Source of the DNA: Phanerodontia chrysosporium
Lineage: Eukaryota; Basidiomycota; Agaricomycetes; Polyporales; Phanerochaetaceae
Direction: 5' to 3'
Assembly: GCA_001910725.1 (NCBI GenBank)
Contig: MJGA01000019.1
Location: 186,001 to 250,000, forward strand
DNA length: 64,000 nucleotides
Position numbers and translations under genes: made by a program. The notes beneath the pieces are model-generated. The model made no database searches and was not told the origin of the DNA. It saw only the letters and a list, made by a program, of their open reading frames with translations. This document shows, piece after piece, positions 9,201-18,491 of this stretch. Numbering within the stretch: the stretch's first letter is position 1; every line of letters starts with the position of its first letter.

Positions 9201-10408
9201 GGCAGGACGACTGGGCGTACCTTTTGCCCTCTGCCGAGTTTGCGTACAACAACCAGGCGCATGAAAGCACCAAGAACTCGCCATTCTTCGTCGAATATGG
9301 CCGTCATCCACGCATGTTCCCAGAGCAGGACCGTGTTACAAGGTTGTCAGAACTGGACGACTGGACGAAGCTTAGACAGGAGGCCCAAGATCAGGCGAAA
9401 GCCGCGCTCATGCTGGCTGCAGAGCGAATGAAGTGGTACTACGACCAGGGTAAATCAGAACCCTTGTTCAAGGTCGGAGACCGTGTTTGGCTTGACGCAA
9501 AGGATCTGAACCTTCGGGTTCCCTCCAAGAAACTGGCACCAAAGCGAGTAGGCCCTTACGAGATCGTAGAGCAGCTGGGACCGGTCACCTTCAAGCTGAA
9601 GTTACCAGCCCATGTGAAGATTCACCCGGTCTTCCACGCAAGCAAGCTCACGAAGCACGTCGAGGATGAGGTTGCCAATCGCACGCGCAAACCCCTACCA
9701 CCCATTCGTGTGGGTGATGACGAGGAGTACGAGGTCGAGCAGATCGTAGATGCACAGCCAGACTCTAAAGGCCGTGTTATGTACCGAGTACGGTGGAGAG
9801 GCTACGATGAGCATAGCGACACATGGGAATACTTGCCCAATCTCAAGCACGCTATGGCGAAGGTCAAACAATTCCACAGGAAATACCCAGATGCGCCGAA
9901 GGCAATTTCCCTTCTGCAACGCCACCACGACGAGGAGGATGAGTTTTTCGTGCGCGAACTCGCGCTACTCCAATCTTGGGGAGCAGACGACCAGTTCGAG
10001 GTCGAGCTCATGAACAAGGACGCAAAACTCCCCTCACGTGGCTCGCCAGAAAGTGCAGGGTTGGATCTTTTCATCACGGAAGACCTTACGCTCAAGCCCC
10101 ATGATCGCAAGCTAGCGTCAACGGGCCTTCGAATGTGTACTCCACCAGGTACCTACGCTCGAGTCGCACCACGGAGTGGCCTCAGCCTCAGAGGCATCGA
10201 CATAGGAGCAGGCGTTATTGACCGAGATTATCGAGGGGAGCTCAAAATTCTACTCATCAACAACTCGCCCGACACCTTTACTTTCCACAAGGGTGATCGT
10301 GTCGCTCAACTCGTGCTCGAAAGAATCTCCTACGCCGAACCAACTCCGGTTTCTCGCCTCGACTCAACCATTCGCAGCAGTGATGGTTTTGGCTCCACTG
10401 GTATTTAG
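6251..10408 (+). CDS. pol: Pol polyprotein: protease, RT, RNase H, integrase, chromodomain, dUTPase
   Basis: The frame is open from 6251; there is no ATG near the front (the first near-cognate TTG is 6347), so Pol is probably made by -1 shifting from the Gag frame. Counting from 6347: aspartic protease DSGA at 36-39; RT with YLDD at 398-401; RNase H starting at D547; integrase HHCC zinc domain about 769-810 and catalytic D839, D899, E935 (35 residues between the last two); GPY/F-like segment (VGPYEIVEQLGP); chromodomain about 1126-1180 (YRVRWRGYDEHSDTWEY); and a trimeric dUTPase at about 1220-1353 with all five motifs. The chromodomain probably guides insertion to marked chromatin. No inactivating change seen. 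Confidence 0.95.
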   Translation, partial: GFSAGTDVESATSGPFLDFLYPPDSVECIRSVLESRKVSSLPSKSSFIVPVTLSQGKEIRVQTTALVDSGAYAVFISHRFVKKHKLKTNQLAREIRVYNADGSRNKCGSIEEYAWLDVAVGDHVSRQACLITDLGGKDMFLGFSYLKKHNPEIDWDKGEWKYSRCPDSCRFTSHKAQVAQAELEEPMDEDFEEEEEEPWLQWVDPSTPDGRVLALTCRKIAAMCSIRSLEGIEGWEQLVPAQYQDYGDVFSKRASERLPVRKPYDHAVEFIDGATLPRPARNYSLSPEERNSLDEWIQENLAKGYIRPSKSPLAAPVFFVKKKDGSLRLVQDYRKLNEVVKKDRFPIPKISDLIDRLSKASIYTKIDLRWGYNNVRIKEGDEWKLAFITPFGLYEPTVMFFGLSNAPATFQRMMNHILDDLIREGHVMVYLDDILIFTNDLDHHRRLVREVLQRLRDNDLFAKPEKCFFETDSIEYLGMIISKGSVQMDPSKVDSVLSWPIPKRVKDVQAFLGFANFYRRFIRDFGKIVRPLSELTRKGKEWEWGPEQQDAFDTLKRAFTTAPILKIPDDEHPFRLECDSSDFATGAVLEQLGEDGLWHPVAFYSKALGVHERNYEIYDKEMLAIIRALKEWRHHLEGHPLPFDIWSDHQNLTYFRKAQDLTRRQARWSLFLTRFHFKLEHKPGKTMKRADPMSRRPDHELGVDCDNREKVLLKPEYFAIRAMQPTHSSIVDDSKLLERIRKALLDDEVTKSYKDLMLKGPREFGKDLAEWHLEDGLLLHRGKVYVPKDDEIRADLLKLHHDFPGAGHPGRWKTLELLSRNYWWPGMSVYVKKYVAGCEVCQSHKNVNQKPAGLLQPNEVPSEPWEIISCDMITDLPESDGYNAIFVVVCRLTKRAHFLPITKEFSAKDLGNLLYERVWPLHGLPRQIISDRGTQFAAKLFQEWCRLLGIKSAMTTAFHPQADGQTERVNQSLEQYLRCYTSFRQDDWAYLLPSAEFAYNNQAHESTKNSPFFVEYGRHPRMFPEQDRVTRLSELDDWTKLRQEAQDQAKAALMLAAERMKWYYDQGKSEPLFKVGDRVWLDAKDLNLRVPSKKLAPKRVGPYEIVEQLGPVTFKLKLPAHVKIHPVFHASKLTKHVEDEVANRTRKPLPPIRVGDDEEYEVEQIVDAQPDSKGRVMYRVRWRGYDEHSDTWEYLPNLKHAMAKVKQFHRKYPDAPKAISLLQRHHDEEDEFFVRELALLQSWGADDQFEVELMNKDAKLPSRGSPESAGLDLFITEDLTLKPHDRKLASTGLRMCTPPGTYARVAPRSGLSLRGIDIGAGVIDRDYRGELKILLINNSPDTFTFHKGDRVAQLVLERISYAEPTPVSRLDSTIRSSDGFGSTGI
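10004..10405 (+). other. dUTPase domain fused to the Pol C-terminus
   Basis: About 134 residues after the chromodomain. Trimeric dUTPase motifs are all present: 1, SAGLDL (around residue 1236); 2, PRSGLS; 3, GVIDRDYRGE with the catalytic Asp and the Tyr that stacks on uracil; 4, KGDRVAQLVLE; 5, SSDGFGSTG, the Gly-rich P-loop-like tail. dUTPase hydrolyses dUTP to dUMP and pyrophosphate, which lowers uracil uptake into new cDNA. Its presence beside RT suggests it protects reverse transcription in cells with high dUTP; that role is inference. Confidence 0.93.
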
Positions 10409-10430
10409 GCTTCACCAGGAGGTTCAGCTA

Positions 10431-10443
10431 GAATTGGGGGTAA
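10431..10443 (+). other. Candidate polypurine tract
   Basis: A purine-rich run with GGGGG directly before the 3' LTR, in the place where plus-strand synthesis is primed. It is short and broken by T residues. Confidence 0.5.
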
Positions 10444-11043
10444 TGTCACAGTTTTTCGTCTTAACCCTTAGGGTTAGGGGCAGCAGGTGACAGAAGCGAT
10501 TACTCCGAACTGTGACATGCAGAAGCGCTGGAGTGACAGCCCTAGGCTCGGGGCTGGTCACGTGATACGGCGGTCACGTGATGCGCACACGTGCGGTATC
10601 CCAGGGTCACATGGTCGAAGGTCTAGAAGCAGGCAAGGGTCTGGAAGCGCCGAGACACTCCGGAATGGACTAGAAAGCCCTGGAGGTCTCTGGACAGGTC
10701 CGGACAGTGCTGGAACGTTCTGGAGGTTTCTGGGACATCGTAGGAACATTTAGGAACGTGTAGGAGAATGTAGGAATGCCTGTAGGGCACTAGCCAATAG
10801 CGTAGTAGGTATTAGATAGCTAGGACCCTGAACACCGGTCCCTGGGGACCTGGTGCACATGTATATAAACCCTGAGGGCTGGGGGTGCCTCCCCAGCTTC
10901 AATCTCATCGCATCTCTCCTCTCTAGCCTCTATACCTCGTCTTCAAGCCTGGCTACACCCTTTGTAGTCCAAGTAAACCTTTGCCAGTGAGTATTGCTGG
11001 TTGGTTTGGTGTATAGGCGCTAGGGCAGCGCATTTTTGTGATA
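10444..11043 (+). repeat. 3' LTR, 600 bp
   Basis: Same sequence as 2943-3542 as far as can be read by eye. Followed by the second CGCTG target copy at 11044-11048. Confidence 0.95.
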
Positions 11044-11556
11044 CGCTGGTGGCGCGACATGCTTCGCGTTCCTGGCCTCTACCGTGCGCTCACTCCTCGT
11101 GGTACTCCTCTAACCACGAACATCTCGGTCGACGCCTCCACCAGCTGGGGTATAGGCGTCGTCGTCGACGGTGCGTATGGCGCGTGGCGACTGCGCGACG
11201 GTTGGAAGTCTGACCATCGCGACATCGGCTGGGCGGAAATGGTCGCCGTTGAGGTCGCCATTCTGCACCTGGAGCAACTGGGGATGCAGAACTGCAGCCT
11301 CGTGATCCACAGCGACAACATGGGCGTCGTAGGTGCCTTCAACCGCGGTCGCAGCCGCAACTACCAGGTGAATGCCGCAATCCGGCGCGCTGAGGTTGTC
11401 TGCATGTCCCTCAACGTTCACGTCACTCTAGAGTATGTCTCCACGTCTGCCAACGTGGCGGATCCTGTGTCTCGCGGCACACTGGACCCCTCTGCGGCTC
11501 GTCTCTCCCCCATTGCGCTCCCCGAGGAGCTCACTGAATTCCTTGAACATGTTTAG
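11044..11556 (+). pseudogene. RNase H part of the split DIRS-like RT
   Basis: Continuation of the RT frame broken at 2942. It has RNase H acidic residues in order: SVDASTSWGIG (D), WAEMVAVEVA (E), HSDNMGVVGAF (D) and NVADPVSR (D). RNase H here is of the type found C-terminal to RT in DIRS-like elements. Ends with TAG at 11554-11556, overlapping the ATG of the next ORF. Confidence 0.7.
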
Positions 11557-11824
11557 CACACCGACGCCGTCTACGTCTGCGTGTGCAGACGTGCTGCAGG
11601 AGGAGGGGCCTCGGCGCAACGCTGGAGCCCTGCCGCGAACCTCCTCGCAGCGCAAACCTCGGAAGCCCAACGCTTCCAACACAATTCTGCCGTCTACATA
11701 TCGTCCCCACGTCCTCGCCGGGGACCGCCTCGGGTCCTGGACTACACCATTCGGCGTACGATTTCCTCACCTCGTCTACAACCGCACGCAGCGCTGCAAC
11801 CTCGCTTTCCGGTGCGCGATCTAA
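11549..11824 (+). pseudogene. Truncated third ORF of the DIRS-like element (probable recombinase start)
   Basis: ATG at 11549 overlaps the previous stop, as in coupled ORFs. After a Ser/Pro/Arg-rich start comes STYRPHVLAGDRLGSW, which resembles the opening of the tyrosine recombinase ORF in fungal DIRS-like elements. The rest loses similarity and stops at 11824; no catalytic Arg/His/Tyr region was found, so the 3' part of the element is missing. Confidence 0.4.
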
Positions 11825-12514
11825 GCATTAGGAAGCCTGTTCTCTGTCGACGTATTGATTAGGGCTCGTACCTGTTTCTTGTAGGTCTTATTTTGATACA
11901 GCTTGTGACGGCCTCAAATATTGATCATAGCTGTCATGTTCTTGTCCCTGGAATCAGAGCAAGCCAGTATAAAGTGTCTAGCCCTCCACGACCACGATCG
12001 AGGCCTGGCAATGCAATTGAACGTTCTCGTTCTCGAGTCATTGCTTTCGACACGCAGCGCCGGGTGGCGCTGTCTCGCGTTTTCGTAAAACACATTGGTT
12101 CCGGTAACGCTGTGATCTAATAGAACGTATTCAGCTACTCCGCTACTCCGACCCCGCAAAGCAGGCTCTTGCCCATGGTAACTACAAGAACCTCAGGGAA
12201 CCCACTTCGTATAAACTGTTCTGAGTATTTGCACCTAGGTGCGGCCGTACTACCAGACAAGCAACGCTCGGAATCTCGCAGATAAACCGTATGCAATGTC
12301 ACACAGTTTGTTTACGCCGCTACCTGCACTGATACTACTTAGTCTGATTATAGTGTCGGAAAGAGTAAGTCACATACCAAATCCTGTAAGAGGTCCGATG
12401 TGATGCCAGATCAACGAGACGGCTGCAGTCGGTTCCGTTGCTGGGGTCTCGCAGTCGCCTCTTGTTCTTCACCGTCGGCGTCGGCGTCGTAGCGACACCG
12501 TTATCCTGACTTGC
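11825..12514. other. Intergenic, no gene seen
   Basis: Only short overlapping frames on both strands; no splice-supported exon, RNA gene or repeat recognised. Could include remnants of the DIRS-like element's right end. Confidence 0.5.
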
Positions 12515-14270
12515 ATGCACGACAGTCCCACCGTGACACTCGCCTTTGCAGTCGCTGCGCTTGCGATACCATTCTTGATCGCACTTGCATGGCCTTGGAG
12601 GCGGCGCCGCGCTGACGCGTCCAAGGCCTACATCATCCACAACAAGGTCACGCATACCCGCCTCCTCCCCGCAACCGCCTCGCATGCCTTCACGTATCCA
12701 ACTCTATTCATCCAGGTCTCGCTGCGGTTGCTCGAGGCGCATACATTCGACCTCGGAGGCGGCTGGTTGTTCGGGTATGGAGGGATATCCTGGAGGATGC
12801 TGGGCCTGCGGGCATCGGCGTACCTCCATGCATGGGAGCCCGAGCTGAGCATCCTGGAGAAATTGAGGCGGGTGCTGCAGGAGCGGGGATTAGGGTCTGA
12901 GGAGCTGGATGATGCGTGGATGCTCACGATGCCGAGCTATCTCGGGTTTGAGGGCATCAATCCCTTGACAGTGTACTTCTGCTATGAAAAGGATAACGCG
13001 CCTTTGGCTGTCGTACTCGAGGTGAGCCAGGCCTCAAGCGACGGTTGGCTACTTACGTACCCTAGAGCAGATCCATAATACTTTTGGAGAACGACACGTC
13101 CACGCATTGGCAATGGGAGCCTCGTCAGAGGAGAAATATCCAACGAAGGGGTGAGACTGACTCCGGCGCATACAAGCACGATCCGCTCACTTCATCCCTA
13201 GCTTCACCCACCACTGGACCTTCCCCGCGAATTCCATGTCTCTCCATTCAACGACCGCTCCGGGTATTACAGTGTTGCCGTCAATATGCCTTCATCCCCA
13301 GCTCTAGCAATTTCACCGCCTCTTCCGAGGGTGCGAGTGCTCTTGCATACCGGTGCCTGTGATCGAGGGTCTGGCGTCGGCCCAGTCAAACTCGCAGCCT
13401 TCCTGACGCCAACGATTAGTCTTCCATGGACGTCTAGCAATATATTTCGATCCTTGCTCCTGCAACCGTTCACGCTATTCGCGTCCATGCCACGGATACT
13501 ATACGAAGCCTGGCGCCTGCACTATCAGAAGGGGCTCAGCGCATATGCGCGACCGGAGCCGGTGCCTGCTGTGGACGGCTGGGGTGGGGCGGAGGGCAGA
13601 GGCGGAGGTGTAGGATGGCAGCGCGAGACGTGGGCGGAAGCGTTCGCGCGGAGAAGAGTCGAAGCGTTCCTGCATGCCGCGCGCGAGAGACTAGTATCAG
13701 CGTGACATTGCTCGCCGCAAACCCAGCCATCCCTAGAACCGACTTCAACGCAGAGGAAGCAACAGAGGAGCCCCGCCACCTGACGATCTCGTACCTGTCC
13801 CCCGCGTTCTTCACAACGCTCTTCACTGCGCCCTCCTTTGCACACGCCCGGCTGCTCTGCGAGTCCTCCGGCTGCTGCCACGTCTCCTCCGAGGACCTCT
13901 TCCGTGCACTCTTTACGGGTAGCCCGAACAACACAGGGGCGCGCCAGGCAGCCGGACGACCGTGTCCCAGCGGCTCCGAGCGCTGCAGCTTCCAGAGCCG
14001 CTGCGACAGCGTCACCCTGAGCTCGAGATACCAAGAGAACATCCGGTAGATGCGCGGTGCCGCGGTGTGTGGGCGTACACGGCGACGGTCCTGCTGCTCG
14101 CGGCGGGCGTCGTGTCGGCGTGGGTTCAGGCGCGATTATATCGCGCGATGGGCGCGTCATTCGTGCCTGGTGAGGAGCCGTGGGCATACATGGAGAGAGG
14201 GAGGCGAGTGCCGGGTACGGAGGAGGCAGAGCTGGGGTACAGGCTTGGAAGCGTGCAGAGGTCGGCGTGA
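12515..14270 (+). CDS. DUF1365-family membrane protein, several frame breaks
   Basis: Exon 1 (12515-13021) starts with an N-terminal membrane segment followed by an Arg cluster, then NKVTHTRLLPATASHAFTYP and GINPLTVYFCY. A 49-nt intron (13022-13070) leads to HNTFGERH, and an intron from 13151 leads to FHVSPFNDRSGYY; these are DUF1365 hallmarks. A second membrane segment lies near the C-terminus (around 14090), followed by EEPWAYMERG. The frame breaks at 13223-13226 (CCCC, one C short), near 13692 and near 13960. The family is of unknown biochemistry, found in bacteria and fungi, often beside fatty-acid cyclopropanation genes in bacteria. With three breaks it may be a pseudogene or a poorly called live gene. 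Confidence 0.75.
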
Positions 14271-14846
14271 TGGCGGGGGGTTAGGGTTTGTTAGACGCCA
14301 CATACGCGGCTGACGACTCCGACGAAGGATTACGCTGCGTATGCAACTATGGTTATGCCCCCATGCAATGTCTTCCTGTGGCAGTTATGCGAGACAACTA
14401 CGCAACTGAATTTCTTAGATACGTGCTATCAGTTATTTGAAGGTTCCTATCACACTCAATCTACGCCGCTAGTGCCTGCAGGTCTCCGGGCTCAAAGCGT
14501 ACGGTAATTATTATGTCCGTGAGCTCTCCACCACCTTCGACTTTGCTCAAAGGCCGCCATAGCATACATGGACACACGATCCACCGTGAAGCGCCCCGCG
14601 TAGAGTATGTCCTCTCTTTTCTACGCAGGAAACCGATCCTCTCTACCCTTTGCCATGGGCTGCCTTAAACGGCACAAAATTATCCAATTCCGGACCGCGG
14701 CATTCAAGCGTCGAATGCTGCTCCTCTCGATCCAAGCTCGGGCGTGGTACAACACCGCTGCTGTGGAAAACAAGATAAAGAGTATTTGTAGCGCGGTCGT
14801 ACATACGTCGATTGGTTCCAACGTATTTCGGAGCAGTCTTGATAAG
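14271..14846. other. Intergenic, no gene seen
   Basis: AT-richer spacer between two convergent genes; no exon pattern recognised. Confidence 0.5.
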
Positions 14847-15566
14847 TTACACCGGCTTCTGCGGCTTATCCAGGGACAGCACAAGTTGCCACACAGCGGA
14901 CCCGACCTGCCGCGCCTCGAGAAGAATCAACCAGTCCAGGTCAACCTTCGACAAGTCCCATTCAGGGCAGTGCTGTATTTGTTTGACTTTTGCCATCTCC
15001 TGTTGCATAGTGGTTAGCACGAACGGCGAGGTCACCGCAGAATCAATTGGGACATACCTCCTTGAAAGTATGAACCGCACTAATGGCGTTCACGACGAAC
15101 TTACTCGTTTCCATCACGCCCCCGGCCGGGAAAGTGTTGTTGTTAAGCGGGAGTCTTTTCACCCACATACTGTACCCGGGCCACTGGGGCTATGTATCAG
15201 CATACACGCACTTTGCTTGCCTGCGCGATTGACTCACCTGGATTACGAAGCTGATCGTGTCGTCGCGCTCCCCGGCAAACGCCCGCTTGACATTGGCGCC
15301 GAAGATGCGGTTGAACTCCGCCATTCCGTCCATGGTGAGGCGCAGGCCAATGGTCTTGGCCTGCTGCATGAACACGTCTGTCTCTGGACTGCCGTAAGGT
15401 GGGAGAGCCAACTATGGCACAATTTTGCCGGGCGGCAGTGGACCGAGGTAGTCTCGGGCCCCGTGGTAGTTGCCCAGGCGCACATTCTGTTGAGTGCGGC
15501 GCGGCGTGTTCTGTGCAGGACGTGTCAGAACGGCGAGCTGGGCATTGACGTTGGCGGACGTACCAT
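14847..15566 (-). pseudogene. Unnamed small protein family, copy 2, with a stop codon
   Basis: Paralog of the genes at 48077-48783 and 17111-17800. The ATG (15566-15564) is followed at once by a GTACGT donor; the next exon encodes LGNYHGARDYLGPLPPGKIVP, then a TAG where the 48-kb copy has a Gln codon, then an open continuation to ISFVIQV. A phase-0 intron leads to WPGYSMWVK, and the last exon has PFVLTTMQQEMAKVKQ and VGSAVWQLVLSL. The nonsense codon is a substitution, not an indel, so this copy is probably dead. An upstream GGTTTGTGCGGAAAC segment is shared with the 48-kb copy, so the promoter was duplicated too. Function unknown. Confidence 0.6.
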
Positions 15567-15954
15567 GGTGTGTCTCTCGCTTTGCTGGTTTGTGCGGAAA
15601 CACTCCGTAGGGCGCTGCGGTTTTTTATAGGCATGTGGCCTTGGTTTGCGCAGAGCGTGCGCTGCCAACGCAGCTCAGACCATCATCGAGGGAGAATGAG
15701 TGGCACACGCCGTCCGGTTGCCCGATCGAAAGGCCTTGCCCTGCCCATTGTCATTGAGCTTTGGACACAACAAAGCGAAAATCCTCGCCAACAGCGCCGG
15801 TGTGATTTGCTCCTTCGCGCGCGCGGAATGCTTTGCTGCTGCGGTCCATGTGGCTCAGCGGCGCGCAACCTGGCCGACCTTCCCTCTTGGCACCAAGTTT
15901 CACCATCGGGGCGAGCACTGGTAGCGAGCACGGTCAGAGCATGACGAACGGCTC

Positions 15955-16225
15955 TCTCAACAAGATGATTCTGTCCTTGCCGAGGATCGCGTATGCGGCG
16001 TGGTGCCTGCACTACAAGAAAGCCATCAGCGTTACGCAACACCCGAGCTGCATCTGACGCTACATGGCAAAGGCGATGCAATGCGAGAAAGCTCACAGGG
16101 AATTCCGGATGGCAACGCGAGACGTGGATTGCGTACGACCGTGTGCACGAGCTCGCGCCCAATGCTTGTAATCTTCACGACGCTGGTCATCGCGCCCTCC
16201 TTGACTTCGCGCAAGCCAGGCAGCC
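15955..16225 (+). pseudogene. Remnant of a second DUF1365-family gene
   Basis: Blocks match the gene at 12515-14270 in the same order: LPRIAYAAWCLHYKK (compare MPRILYEAWRLHYQK), GWQRETW, and IFTTLVIAPSL (compare FFTTLFTAPSF). The frame is broken between blocks and the N-terminal domain is absent. Confidence 0.6.
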
Positions 16226-17110
16226 CTTCGGGTTTCCCGTACTGCTGTGTCTTGTTAGAGGCCCCTCCAGTGCACCGTCCTCGATCAGGCTGGAAGCCCG
16301 GTGAAGGCAGCTGGACGGAGACGATGTGGCAGAAATGCATCTGTTCCTCGGTTAGCATTGTCCCATCATTGCAGGGTGGATTGAACCCAGTCAGAACAGC
16401 ACTCACCTCGGAACCGAGAAGGCGCTACAGCTATCTTGATCCGTGGACAAAACGTGAGAGGCAGAAAGCTGCATCGGGGTCATCCACGTGAGTGGGCCTA
16501 GCGCTGGGTAATTGAGATTCCAGAAAAGGCAGGAAAAGCCCTTGTGGCGCATGACGCCAAAAACTATCGCGAGCCGTGTTGAGTGCGTCGTCCTGTCACA
16601 AAGAAAGTGAAACAAAATCTGGAGAACGCGGGGGAGGTGGTACCAGAGGCATGTTCGTTCGCTTATTCCACTCAATGCGTTCTGCAGGCCAGCCAGTGGA
16701 CACTGAACAGGACAAGTGGCAGAAACTTAGATACCGAAGGACTGACATGCTCTAGGCGGGGGCCATGATCAGCCTGCACGTTGCTCATGAGGTACGACGA
16801 GTTAGTTACAGAATGTCACCTATGCACCCGCTGGTCTGAGCCAAGGTGTCTGTACGGCGTTGAACGGGATGAGACATCTGCCCAAAGGGTCGCTCACAGG
16901 GTCTGGGTCCTGCCATATGAATTCTGTTTCATGTCCACATAATTCTGAGTAGAAAGTAACAACACGCAATAAGGTTACTTACCAGCTATTCTGTTAGTCT
17001 GGTCCTATCCAGCATTCCTGAAACAACCACTGCAAAGACAGTAAAAGGCGGTCCTTTGAGCACTGCAGCTGAGGAGGATTTCGAGGATAGAACGCTCGCA
17101 AAGCAGCGAC
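16226..17110. other. Intergenic, no gene seen
   Basis: No exon pattern or repeat recognised. Confidence 0.5.
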
Positions 17111-17800
17111 ATGGTGAGTTTCTCAAGTGCAACGCAGTAGGCACCTACGAGTTTGATGAAGCTGACTGATAATGATATTCATCTAGGAACAGCCACATTA
17201 TCATTCATTTCTAGATTTTGCCAAGGACGCCATCGACGTCGACGCAGTAATAATACCTCAACGTACCTACGTTCCTCCAAATATTGCACCTTATACACGT
17301 AGACAAACAATTATGTTCCCGGGAAGCTTGACAATCTCACAAGCTATGCACTTGCGTGCCGCCCCATGGCCTGAGTATGAGGGGCGCGTTGAGACAACCG
17401 GAGAGGGAGGTGTAAGATTTACTCTACGATGTCATGTGAGCAGCAACAATATCAGTATTCGATCATACAGCCCTAAGATATGTTCAGATGCCTGGGTACG
17501 CACCATGGTCGCGGCCAATAAATGCTCGAGAGCGCGACCGAGATCAATCCTGTCAGCCCATCATGCTCTGGCAGCTGGCACAACGGATAGCTTCCGCTTT
17601 CGGATCTGGTGGAAGGCAAGCGTTACTCTTCCCTAAACTGTTCAGTGGTGCTCACATCGTGTCAGGACGAACGGAACAAACCCTGTACCGAGCCCGATTG
17701 GAACATGGTCAATGTCCCGCTCGACCGCATCGTTCTGATTGAATTCCGCCATGTGGCGTTGAATTCATGGCAGGTCGTTCTCGGACGTGTTGTGGATTGA
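17111..17800 (+). CDS. Unnamed small protein family, copy 1
   Basis: Third member of the family also at 14847-15566 and 48077-48783. Exon 1 is just the ATG (17111-17113), followed by an intron at 17114-17186. Exon 2 encodes HYHSFLDFAKDAID, VIIPQRTYVPP and GEGGVRFTLRCH. A 52-nt phase-0 intron (17436-17487) leads to MPGYAPW, matching WPGYPMW of the 48-kb copy. The last part encodes DWNMVNVPLDRIVLIEF and NSWQVVLGRV in a shifted frame, so one more intron or an indel lies near 17600-17640. No known domain, no signal peptide or membrane span seen. Divergent from the other two copies, hence older. Confidence 0.5.
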
Positions 17801-18491
17801 TACGTCGTCTGTTGCTCGGACTAGGACAGCAAGCAGGCCTTGCTTCCGTAGTCCGAGTATTGTTGACGTCCCTTGCCTCAGATCGTTCAGAGTACATTTA
17901 TGATCGAGTAGATAGTTATCTTACTACTTCTTTATTTGAATGCAAGTGCTAATCAAGCCTGCGTTGCTGGCATCTTCGAACTTCGACTTGTTGTGTGAAT
18001 GAGCGTCGGAGACGATAACACGCGAGCGCGCAGACGCTCTCCAAGTCCATTTTGATGCCGCATCAGATGACACCCAGACCACACACGGACCCCGGATAGC
18101 CCATTCTTATGTCCTGGACAGTTGGGTCCCAGAAATAACGCAATTTTGAGAGCTTCGACGTCTCACAGCTCTCCTACAAAACATGGAAGTTCTCAATATC
18201 TAAATACTCACCAGGTGATAGCTATACTAGATCCGCTCACATTCGCCTATGGATAGCATTCAGACTCGGAAGAGCTTGAGCGCGGATCCACCTCGAAGCA
18301 GCGGTACGCCCCGAGTGTTCGGATTGCATGTGCGGGGGCCGAGAATGACCAGATTTTCAAGAGCACGAGGCCTCAAACCACAAGCCACCCAGCGGCAGCG
18401 GTAGCTTGCACCATACCCAGGTTCTCAGTAAGTCCCGGGTACGCCAGGTGTGCCAGTGAAGACTGTTCCTCTGACAATCTCTCAACCCAGG
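17801..18491. other. Intergenic or 5' region of the next gene
   Basis: An ATG at 18248 opens a short Arg-rich frame that could be an upstream exon of the next gene; no firm splice link was found. Confidence 0.4.

Larger units (their letters stand above)
2943..11043 (+). mobile_element. Full-length Ty3/gypsy chromodomain LTR retrotransposon carrying a dUTPase
   Basis: An 8.1-kb element made of 600-bp LTRs, a self-priming PBS, an ATG-free leader with a long open frame, Gag, a zinc-knuckle ORF and a 1353-residue Pol (protease, RT, RNase H, integrase, chromodomain, dUTPase), then a purine tract. Pol order PR-RT-RH-INT marks it as Ty3/gypsy (Metaviridae), and the C-terminal chromodomain marks it as a chromovirus. 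The LTRs look identical by eye, Pol is open over 4 kb, and a 5-bp duplication flanks it, so insertion was recent. It interrupts an older DIRS-like element. dUTPase-bearing Metaviridae are, to my knowledge, already reported from a polypore relative, so the domain itself is unusual rather than new. Confidence 0.93.

Noticed and set aside
6455..9928. Several minus-strand frames opposite Pol
   Set aside because: Short, without motifs, and explained by the codon pattern of Pol.
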